64,000 nt of DNA from Ferruginibacter sp. (GTDB taxonomy: Bacteria > Bacteroidota > Bacteroidia > Chitinophagales > Chitinophagaceae): NCBI GenBank assembly GCA_014379905.1, contig JACMKX010000005.1:26182-90181 (forward strand), written 5' to 3'. Position 1 is the first letter of the stretch. Every line of letters starts with the position of its first letter. The notes under the pieces are model-generated. The model did no database searches and was not told the origin of the DNA. It saw only the letters and a list, made by a program, of their open reading frames with translations. Below, piece after piece: positions 51,533 through 58,574 of the stretch. The position numbers and the translations under genes were made by a program.

Positions 51533-51922
51533 ATGATCATGTTGAAAGAATATTTAAGTGTAGCGTTAACGGAGAGTAAGGGTAGAGGTGTGGTTACAAG
51601 CGAGGCTATTGAAGCCAATACGGTTATTGAAATAGCACCAGTGTTAGTAATGAGCGGCGAAGACCGCATACATCTTGACAAAACATTACTACACGATTAT
51701 ATATTTGAGTGGGGACCTGATAAGACGCAATGTTGTATGGCGCTGGGTTTAATACCAATGTACAATCATAGTTATGCCAGCAACAGCGATTATTATATGG
51801 ACTTTGATGAGAGTATGATGATCATAAAAACGGTAAGACCTATTAAAGCAGGCGAGGAAATCACTATTAATTACAATGGTGACTGGAATGATGAAAAAAA
51901 ATTATGGTTTGATGTTAAATAG
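51533..51922 (+). CDS. SET-domain protein
   Basis: 129 residues from the ATG giving MIMLKEYLSVALTESKGRGV (an alternative ATG two codons on). SET domain features: KGRGVVTSEAIEANTVIEIAPVLV, YNHSYASNSDY, and GEEITINYNGD for the SAM- and substrate-binding loop. SET proteins methylate protein lysines. The lack of pre-/post-SET cysteines is typical of small bacterial forms. Target unknown. Divergent from mgtE, sharing a promoter region of about 60 bp. Confidence 0.85.
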   Translation: MIMLKEYLSVALTESKGRGVVTSEAIEANTVIEIAPVLVMSGEDRIHLDKTLLHDYIFEWGPDKTQCCMALGLIPMYNHSYASNSDYYMDFDESMMIIKTVRPIKAGEEITINYNGDWNDEKKLWFDVK

Positions 51923-52109
51923 GTTATTTATCAAATAATATTATATATGTCATTGCCTTTACAATTATTTTGTGATCCTATTGTAAAAAAGTACTTTCGC
52001 TCACCATAATAAAACTACAAGACGCTGCGTTATTGGTATTGGCTTTACAAAATAATCAATCTGTGCCAATCCTTTACCTTTTTCCTGTAAACTAAACTGT
52101 GCAAAATTT

Positions 52110-54059
52110 ATGAGTAACGTGTTCAGGCCCGTTGGCAAAGTTGCCATGTTGGCTATTTTATTTTTAGCCAGCCTTTTCCCGGTAAAGGCGCAATCCGACG
52201 ATGATATCAGTACAGCAGAAATGTACTCCAAAAGGTTTAAAGATGATGATATCATTTGTCTTTCATCCTACAAATACTTTACGTTTGATAAGGGGGAGAA
52301 TGCCCTCAAAGATAAAGTGGTAACTGTGCAGGAAGACGGTGAATATGAATTCATGTCTCTAAAAAAATATTCGAGCATGTCGTATGCGGAATTTTACAAT
52401 AAATTCATTCAGCTAAAAACATTCAAGCATTCCGTAAAATATGGTTCTAAGTATATAGCGCTTAGCAGGGCCGGTATTGATCGCTCCGTAACAGACGACG
52501 GGATATTTTTTGATGATAGCAGGGTACAATTTTATCCTTTGCGTTTTACACAAAAAGGAGCAATGTCACGTATCACAGTTAAAAAAGCATATACCGATGG
52601 CAAATACCTTACAAGGGTGTTCTTTCATTCTTCTTATCCTATAAAAGAGCAGGTATTTGAATTTAAAGTTCCTGAATGGTTAACTGTAGAATTTAAGCAA
52701 ATGAACTTTGAGGGGCAAAAAATTGAAGTTAAAGAAACCAAAAAAGGAGGGTACACGCACTATGTATTTATAAAAAAAGAAGTGCCGGCTTTTAAGAACG
52801 AATACAGGAGGATTGGAAGAGCTTACACTGATCCGCATATAATTATTCAAATAAAATCATTCGAATCCAAAGGCATTTCTTTGAAAGGCTTTGATAAAGT
52901 TGATGATGTGTATGCGTGGAACAACAGGTTGTATACAATGGCAGAAAATGATCGGGGCAAACTGAAAGATCAGCTTGCTAAAATAACTGCAGGAAAAACC
53001 AGTGAGGTTGATAAAATAAAATCTATATACTATTGGGTGCAAGACAACATAAGATACATTGCTTATGAAGATGGATATTCAGGCTACATACCAAGCACTG
53101 CCCAGGATGTATTGGCGAAAAAATATGGTGATTGCAAAGGAATGGCCAACCTTTTGAATGAATTTCTTCAATTGTCAGGTTTCGATTCAAGATTTAGCTG
53201 GATAGGAACCAGGCAACTTCCTTATTCACAAAGTTTAGCTGCATTGTGTGTGAACAATCACGCCATTGTAACATTGTATCATGCTAACAAAACATATTTC
53301 CTTGACGGAACAGAAAAATACGGGCCTTTTACCGAGAATGCTTTTAGAATCCAGGGTAAGGAAGTGATGGTATCCAACAAAGAAAAATTTGAGATAACAA
53401 CAGTTCCGTTAACAACGCCCGAAACCAATAAAATTTCTACAGAAGCAGATTTTACTTTGAACGGAGAAGTACTCACTGGTAAGGTAAAAGTATTGATTTC
53501 GGGTAATCAAAGAACCGATTTTCATCAAACTTACCAGGATCTTCCGCTGGGATCACAAAAAGATTACCTGAATGACTTTATGGAGTTTGGAAACGAGAAT
53601 ATGATTGCTACTAATGTAAAAACCAGTGATCTTAAAAACAGGGAATTGCTGGTAAGTATTGAAGGTAATGTCGATCTTTCAAACACAGTAAACACGATAA
53701 GCAGCGATAAATATGTTGGTATAGACTTCTTTCCTAAATCGCTTGATAATTTCATTCCGGATGAGAAAAGAATTGAAGGGTATGATTTTGACGACATTAT
53801 TCAGTTTGAAGATAAAATAAGTCTTACCGTTCCGGCAGATAAAAAATACATTGATAAGCCGGAAAGCCTGGAGTTGAATTTTGAGGGTTACCAGTTTAAG
53901 GGCGAGTATATCCAGGAGGGTAATAAAATGCTACTCAAAAAAACATTGGTCATTAAAAACAGTATCATTAAAAAAAGTGATTTTACTAACTGGACCAAAT
54001 TCATCGAGTCTATCAAAGAGTTTAATAAATACCTCATCAGCGTTACTAAAAAAAGTTAA
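52110..54059 (+). CDS. Secreted DUF3857/transglutaminase-like protein with intact catalytic triad
   Basis: 649 residues with signal peptide (VAMLAILFLASLFPVKAQ). DUF3857 region (~60-270) and a transglutaminase-like core with WVQDNIRYIAYEDGYSGYIPSTAQDVLAKKYGDCKGMANLLNEFL; triad Cys342 (YGDCKG), His384 (NNHAIV) and Asp399 (FLDGTEKY). C-terminal part is beta-rich. Probably periplasmic or outer-membrane associated, with peptidase- or transpeptidase-like activity. The next gene is a relative without the Cys. Confidence 0.8.
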   Translation: MSNVFRPVGKVAMLAILFLASLFPVKAQSDDDISTAEMYSKRFKDDDIICLSSYKYFTFDKGENALKDKVVTVQEDGEYEFMSLKKYSSMSYAEFYNKFIQLKTFKHSVKYGSKYIALSRAGIDRSVTDDGIFFDDSRVQFYPLRFTQKGAMSRITVKKAYTDGKYLTRVFFHSSYPIKEQVFEFKVPEWLTVEFKQMNFEGQKIEVKETKKGGYTHYVFIKKEVPAFKNEYRRIGRAYTDPHIIIQIKSFESKGISLKGFDKVDDVYAWNNRLYTMAENDRGKLKDQLAKITAGKTSEVDKIKSIYYWVQDNIRYIAYEDGYSGYIPSTAQDVLAKKYGDCKGMANLLNEFLQLSGFDSRFSWIGTRQLPYSQSLAALCVNNHAIVTLYHANKTYFLDGTEKYGPFTENAFRIQGKEVMVSNKEKFEITTVPLTTPETNKISTEADFTLNGEVLTGKVKVLISGNQRTDFHQTYQDLPLGSQKDYLNDFMEFGNENMIATNVKTSDLKNRELLVSIEGNVDLSNTVNTISSDKYVGIDFFPKSLDNFIPDEKRIEGYDFDDIIQFEDKISLTVPADKKYIDKPESLELNFEGYQFKGEYIQEGNKMLLKKTLVIKNSIIKKSDFTNWTKFIESIKEFNKYLISVTKKS

Positions 54060-54068
54060 TTACCCCTC

Positions 54069-56279
54069 ATGAAATTTTATATAAAACATACGATTGCTTT
54101 ATGCCTGCTTGTTTTTTTGGGATTTGCAGGTATGACGCAGGATATTATTAACGAAGATTTCCTGGATAATATTGAGAGCAACGCAGCTGGTTTGTGGAGT
54201 GACGCCCCTCCCGCTTTTGCTGTAATAAAAACTCCCGAAAAGTACAACAGCGAATCTGCAGTAATACTGGGATTTAAAAGAAATGTTTCCATTGATAAAA
54301 AATCGAGGATGGGTTTTCTTTCAAAAGGAGAAAGAAGTCTTTATTTTGTTGAAAATGTCAGGTTCAGGATTAAGTTGAATGATAATAATTCGGTAGGCAC
54401 TTATTCTACTATTTATTTCAGGTACGGAGATAAACAAGACGGGTTTAGTGCCAAAGTGATAAAGGCAGATGGAACGATTCAGAATGTTTCTTTGAATGAA
54501 GCGGTAGAAGTGGAAAGTACAAGCAATATGCCCGAATTTTTTAAAAGCTTTTTTGATCAGCAAAGGGACAGACAAAATTGGTATTACAAGGTGGCCATCA
54601 ATGATCTGGAACCCGGGGATATACTGGAGTATGTTGCCAACACCAGGAGTAAAATTGATGTGAGCAGGCAAGGTTATATTGAATTCTCTCCCCAGTATGA
54701 AGTTTGTACAAAAAATTATCCAATACTTTATAACCAGATTTCGATTGAAACGGATAACAACTCGTCGTTTAAATCATTGTCTAAAAATGGTGCCCCGGAT
54801 TTTATTAAAGAAAATACTTCGGAATCAGGTTTGTACAGATTTGTATTTACTGACAGGGAGAGAGGCGTTGAAAAAGATGTAAATTTTATATCTCCCTACC
54901 AGGTTTATCCTTTCGTAAAATTCCAGGTAATATTTTCCAACAGGGATAATGTAAAAGGAAGTTTGATGGGTGAAAAAGGAGAAATTAAAGCCGGCTTTAC
55001 AAAGCAGGAGCTTTCTAAAAAAGCCTGGGAAGATTACGTTAAAGTAGGCGATACCTACTACAACAGTTATTCAACTGTACAAAACTTAGTAAATGAAATG
55101 TGGGCGGGGCTTAAAAAGCAGGGGGCGAAAGAGTGGTCAGAAAAGGAATACATAAATAAGGTTTATTACCGCATCAGGAATTTTATCGTAAATCAAAATT
55201 CATATTGGGATGATAAAATGGTCGCTTACCTATTCGGATCCTTATTGTACCAGAAAGATATAAAGTCTGAATTGATTATAAGTATATCCAATTCTATTGG
55301 TAACATCAATGATATTCTTTTCGATAGTGAAGTAAGATACTTATGCAAAGTGGGAGACAAATATTTTTTTAATTGTACTGACTTTAGCAATCCGGAAGAT
55401 CTTGTAGAGTCTTTATTAGGTAGCACAGCTTACATTATACGCGAACCCGGTAAAGGGGGTATACAGGCTATAGAAGAAATAAAACTACCCTCCACAGCAA
55501 TGGATGACAATGTTTCTGTGCTTACTGCCAATGCCTCATTAAACATCGAAAAAAGCCTTGTTACGGTCAGCAGGATATCGGCCTATAAAGGATTGGCCAA
55601 AACCCGGGAAATACCTACAGCTTTAAAATACATACCCTACATGCTGAATGACTACAAGTATTATGGTGGTGAAGGGCCAACAGAGAAAATGAAACCAGCA
55701 CAGGAGGAGGAATATTACAATGCCGTAAAAGCGTTGAAAGATAATTTTAAAGCCGCCAAACCTGATTTTGTAAAAGGCCAGCTGGAAAGTGAATTTGGGA
55801 AAAAAGTGGAGTATAAGAATTTCACTATTAATACAGATGGCCGTTCTTCAAAAGAAAATGAATTAAACTTTACCGAAGAATTCATTGTGCATGATATGGT
55901 AAGGAAAGCCGGAAAAAAAATATTGGTGAATATACCAGGACTCATAGGGAGCCAGCTAAGCATTAAAAAGGAAGAAAGAGATCAAAGGAAATATGACATC
56001 AATGTATCATTACCAAGAGTGATAAAATGGGTTATAAATTTTAAAATTCCTGAAGGTTATACCGCCGAAGGATTGCAGGAGTTGAATGTAACCAAAGAAA
56101 ATGAAACGGCTTTGTTTAGTTGTGTTGCAGAAGAAAAAGAAGGAAAAATTATCCTCAATATAAAAAAAGCTTATAAAAAAATGTGGATGCCAAAAAGCGA
56201 TTGGGCCGACCTTTTGCAAGTGGTGGATACTGCCTATAACAGCTCTTTCAAATATATTTTATTAAAACCCAAAAACTAA
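54069..56279 (+). CDS. DUF3857-like protein with degenerate transglutaminase region
   Basis: 736 residues with a signal peptide (MKFYIKHTIALCLLVFLGFAG). The layout resembles the neighbour's: DUF3857-like N-terminal half (TYSTIYFRYGDKQDGFSAKVIKADG, DLEPGDILEYVANTRSKID), then a transglutaminase-like part (YRIRNFIVNQNSYWDDKMVAYLFGSLLYQKDIKSELIIS) in which the expected GDCK is replaced by WDDKM, so the nucleophile is missing. Probably a catalytically dead partner. Starts 9 bp after the previous gene and ends just before the barrel gene. Confidence 0.7.
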   Translation: MKFYIKHTIALCLLVFLGFAGMTQDIINEDFLDNIESNAAGLWSDAPPAFAVIKTPEKYNSESAVILGFKRNVSIDKKSRMGFLSKGERSLYFVENVRFRIKLNDNNSVGTYSTIYFRYGDKQDGFSAKVIKADGTIQNVSLNEAVEVESTSNMPEFFKSFFDQQRDRQNWYYKVAINDLEPGDILEYVANTRSKIDVSRQGYIEFSPQYEVCTKNYPILYNQISIETDNNSSFKSLSKNGAPDFIKENTSESGLYRFVFTDRERGVEKDVNFISPYQVYPFVKFQVIFSNRDNVKGSLMGEKGEIKAGFTKQELSKKAWEDYVKVGDTYYNSYSTVQNLVNEMWAGLKKQGAKEWSEKEYINKVYYRIRNFIVNQNSYWDDKMVAYLFGSLLYQKDIKSELIISISNSIGNINDILFDSEVRYLCKVGDKYFFNCTDFSNPEDLVESLLGSTAYIIREPGKGGIQAIEEIKLPSTAMDDNVSVLTANASLNIEKSLVTVSRISAYKGLAKTREIPTALKYIPYMLNDYKYYGGEGPTEKMKPAQEEEYYNAVKALKDNFKAAKPDFVKGQLESEFGKKVEYKNFTINTDGRSSKENELNFTEEFIVHDMVRKAGKKILVNIPGLIGSQLSIKKEERDQRKYDINVSLPRVIKWVINFKIPEGYTAEGLQELNVTKENETALFSCVAEEKEGKIILNIKKAYKKMWMPKSDWADLLQVVDTAYNSSFKYILLKPKN

Positions 56280-56280
56280 C

Positions 56281-56961
56281 ATGAGAAGAATTTTAATGAG
56301 TGCCGGCATTTTAATATTGGCAGTTGTATCAGCAAATGCGCAGTACAAAAAAGCAAGCTTTTTAAATAAAACCGGCAGAACGTATGATCTTGGAGGTTCC
56401 ATGAGATTTATATCCGATGTAAAAAGTACCGTGCCGGGAATAATTTATAGTTATGGCCGCGATAAAGGGAAAAGACTTTTTCATTGGTATGATCTTGAAT
56501 TGCTTTTGCCAGCTACATTCTCTTTTAATTCCGTAGATATAAATGACAATAGTATTCCGGTTCATGTAGAAGGAAAATCAAAAGTTGGACTTGCATGGCG
56601 ATACAATCTCGGTGTATATTTTTTAAGTCCTGAATCAGAATCAAAAATCAAACCTTTTGCCACTGCAGGTATTAATGTATTACTGCTGGGCGGTACGGCA
56701 AAAACCTATACAGTCTCACCTGAAAGTGCCAACCCCAAAGATTTACTGGCAGGATCTGGTTTCAGTCTCGGTGGCAATGCCGGGATTGGGGCTATATATA
56801 CCCTTAACAGTAAGTTTGGAATAAAAGCAACCGGCGGTTATAATTACCAGACTTTAATTTCCCAGGATGAGGATTATGGCGGTACTTATAAAATAAAAAA
56901 TATCTTCGACAGTCATCCTTACATAACTTTAGGTGTAAGATTTATTGTGCCGGAAGATTAA
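56281..56961 (+). CDS. Outer-membrane beta-barrel protein
   Basis: 226 residues with a signal peptide (RRILMSAGILILAVVSANAQ). Alternating strands and turn Gly/Asp residues (YDLGGSMRFISD, VGLAWRYNLGVYFL, FATAGINVLLLGG, IGAIYTLNSKFGIKATGGYNYQTL, HPYITLGVRFIVPED) suggest an eight-stranded barrel of the OMP_b-brl type. One base after the previous stop, so it belongs to the DUF3857 unit. Confidence 0.75.
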   Translation: MRRILMSAGILILAVVSANAQYKKASFLNKTGRTYDLGGSMRFISDVKSTVPGIIYSYGRDKGKRLFHWYDLELLLPATFSFNSVDINDNSIPVHVEGKSKVGLAWRYNLGVYFLSPESESKIKPFATAGINVLLLGGTAKTYTVSPESANPKDLLAGSGFSLGGNAGIGAIYTLNSKFGIKATGGYNYQTLISQDEDYGGTYKIKNIFDSHPYITLGVRFIVPED

Positions 56962-56975
56962 ACAAGCTTTTATAA

Positions 56976-57752
56976 ATGTCAATTAGTATTATAGCTTTTA
57001 TACTTTTGCTATTGATAGCTGCTTATGCTGTTAACTTCTTTTACAAGCGAAATAAAACTGGTCATACGGATCAGCATAATAATGTAAATGTCATTTTACT
57101 CGAACAGCATGTTTGGTTTTATCAAAATCTGGATGCCGAAGGGAAAAGGCAATTTGAAGATGATATAAGATTTTTTCTTTCCCATACCCTTATTACCGGG
57201 GTAGATACTAATATTGAGGAATTAGACCGGCTGCTGATTGCATCAGCAGCCGTTATTCCTATTTTTCATTTTAAGAAATGGCGGTACTATAATCTCCGTG
57301 AAGTACTGGTATACTCCGATTCTATTAATCATAAATTTGAAAGTAAAGGACATGCCCATAGGAATATTTTGGGTATGGTAGGTGAAGGTGTTTATAATAA
57401 TATGATGTTTTTATCAAGATCATCACTGCGCCAGGGGTTTCACAATAAGACAGATAAACATAATACAGCTATACATGAGTTTGTTCACCTGGTTGATAAA
57501 TCGGATGGTGATACAGATGGTATTCCTGACCTGTTGTTAGATAAAAGGTACGTACTTCCCTGGATTGAAATGATCCATGAAAACATGCAGCAGATTGCTA
57601 AAGGAAAATCTGATATAGATTCCTATGCGTTTACCAATAAGGCAGAATTTTTTGCAGTCGTTTCAGAATATTTTTTTGAAAGACCTGAATTGCTGGAAGA
57701 AAAACACCCGGAGTTGTATAAGATGCTGGCAGCGATGTTTGAAGTGGAGTAG
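56976..57752 (+). CDS. MtfA-like (M90) zinc metallopeptidase
   Basis: 258 residues. One N-terminal transmembrane helix (IIAFILLLLIAAYAVNFF), then a cytoplasmic MtfA-like domain with IHEFVHLVDKSDGDTDG; His167-Glu168-x-x-His171 binds zinc, and AEFFAVVSEYFFE supplies the third ligand. MtfA in E. coli is a sugar-PTS-linked peptidase; Bacteroidetes lack this PTS link, so role differs. The stop codon TAG lies inside an inverted repeat (57750-57774). Confidence 0.85.
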   Translation: MSISIIAFILLLLIAAYAVNFFYKRNKTGHTDQHNNVNVILLEQHVWFYQNLDAEGKRQFEDDIRFFLSHTLITGVDTNIEELDRLLIASAAVIPIFHFKKWRYYNLREVLVYSDSINHKFESKGHAHRNILGMVGEGVYNNMMFLSRSSLRQGFHNKTDKHNTAIHEFVHLVDKSDGDTDGIPDLLLDKRYVLPWIEMIHENMQQIAKGKSDIDSYAFTNKAEFFAVVSEYFFERPELLEEKHPELYKMLAAMFEVE

Positions 57753-57774
57753 GGTCGGGACCGGAGGTCAGACC
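57750..57774 (+). repeat. Left arm of perfect 25-bp inverted repeat (family G)
   Basis: Starts TAGGGTCGGGACCGG and ends GGTCAGACC. The exact reverse complement is at 58550-58574. The arm includes the stop codon of the MtfA-like gene. Next to it on the outer side lies the end of the gene; on the inner side the antitoxin cassette. Confidence 0.9.
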
Positions 57775-57798
57775 GGTTAATTTTATTTCACGAATTAT

Positions 57799-57855
57799 GC
57801 GAATGGCACGAATTACACGAATTTCTTTTTCTACCGCAAAGGCATGACGATACTA
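57799..57855. repeat. Half copies of families D and E
   Basis: GCGAATGGCACGAATTACAC (57799-57818) matches the left arm of family D copy 1 with two differences over 29 nt; it is followed by ACCGCAAAGGCATGACG, resembling family E. No inverted partner arms. They sit inside the inverted-repeat cassette. Confidence 0.6.
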
Positions 57856-57880
57856 AGAAAATTTTTAATTTTATATATAC

Positions 57881-57914
57881 GTACAATTTCTTAATCTAGT
57901 ACCTAAATAAGTAC
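57881..57914. promoter_or_regulatory. Likely antitoxin operator with GTAC cores
   Basis: GTAC occurs at 57881, 57899 and 57911; the last two are 12 bp apart, within AGTACCTAAATAAGTACTTA. YefM-YoeB operators in E. coli have TGTACA cores 12 bp apart. The last core ends 4 nt before the TTG start of the antitoxin gene. Confidence 0.55.
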
Positions 57915-57918
57915 TTAA

Positions 57919-58146
57919 TTGAAAGTAGTCAATTATACAGAATTCAGGAACAACCTTGCTGAAAACCTGAATGTAGTAAACGATGATGGCGACGTAGTGA
58001 TTGTTTCCGGGAGGAAAGGGAAAAATGTGGTAGTTATAAGTCTGGATGAATACAACAGCATGAAAGAAACCCTGTACCTAAGCAATACAAAAGCCAACCG
58101 CAAACAACTGGATGCTGCTATTGGCAAGTTTCATTATGATAAATGA
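57919..58146 (+). CDS. Phd/YefM-family antitoxin
   Basis: 75 residues. MKVVNYTEFRNNLAENLNVVNDDGDVVIVSGRKGKNVVVISLDEYNSMKETLYLSNTKANRKQLDAAIGKFHYDK shows the YefM/Phd DNA-binding fold (NYTEFRNNLAENL, VIVSGRKGKNVVVISLDEYNSM) and a C-terminal helix for toxin binding. The start is TTG, since no ATG lies in frame nearby. Its stop overlaps the next ATG by four bases (ATGA), as in toxin-antitoxin operons. Sits inside the inverted-repeat cassette with a GTAC operator just upstream. Confidence 0.85.
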   Translation: MKVVNYTEFRNNLAENLNVVNDDGDVVIVSGRKGKNVVVISLDEYNSMKETLYLSNTKANRKQLDAAIGKFHYDK

Positions 58147-58382
58147 TTTTCAAAACTAAAATATATGCCACAGTATGTAACAGATGGCTACAAACATATG
58201 ATATTGACAGAAGTGAACACACAAATCATTATGTAAACATACTTCCAAAATCCAAAGGATTTTTTTTATTAGATGAGCCTGTAAAGAGAATGCATGGACG
58301 CATTTCTAATTTTATTTTTTCTCTAAATGATGATGAAGGGGAAAAAACAATGTTTACAGATTTCATTTGTGAAATGAAATGA
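58143..58382 (+). CDS. Small protein in toxin position, family not recognised
   Basis: 79 residues (pI probably near neutral), starting MIFKTKIYATVCNRWLQTYD and ending DDEGEKTMFTDFICEMK. It overlaps the antitoxin gene by ATGA, the place of a YoeB/RelE toxin. It does not match YoeB (no AWEDYLYWQ, no YHY end) and I recognise no family. Codon use is unremarkable and there are no internal stops. It may be a new toxin, a degenerate one, or an unrelated small protein. Confidence 0.55.
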   Translation: MIFKTKIYATVCNRWLQTYDIDRSEHTNHYVNILPKSKGFFLLDEPVKRMHGRISNFIFSLNDDEGEKTMFTDFICEMK

Positions 58383-58514
58383 TGCTGATTATATTTAATT
58401 ATTAATCTCAGAGTGTGCAAGAATATGGGTCTATAATGTTGCCCAATGATATGCATCACAAGATTGCGACGCAACAATGCTTAATTGAAATACCACAGCC
58501 CGTTACCCAAAAAA

Positions 58515-58542
58515 AGTTGCAACTTACGCTGCAACTCTTTTT
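58515..58542. terminator. Intrinsic terminator at the end of the cassette
   Basis: Stem AGTTGCA / TGCAACT with an 8-nt loop followed by CTTTTT on the plus strand and preceded by AAAAA, so possibly two-way. It lies just inside the right inverted-repeat arm. Confidence 0.6.
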
Positions 58543-58549
58543 ATATACG

Positions 58550-58574
58550 GGTCTGACCTCCGGTCCCGACCCTA
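58550..58574 (-). repeat. Right arm of perfect 25-bp inverted repeat (family G)
   Basis: Exact reverse complement of 57750-57774. On the minus strand it includes the aconitase stop codon TAG (58574-58572), as the left arm includes the stop of the MtfA-like gene. Confidence 0.9.

Noticed and set aside
58229..58477. 82-codon minus-strand frame opposite the unknown partner gene
   Set aside because: Considered as alternative toxin; not in the antitoxin operon orientation and no recognisable motif.
57750..58574. Complete insertion sequence
   Set aside because: There is no transposase gene; the interval holds only the two small genes.
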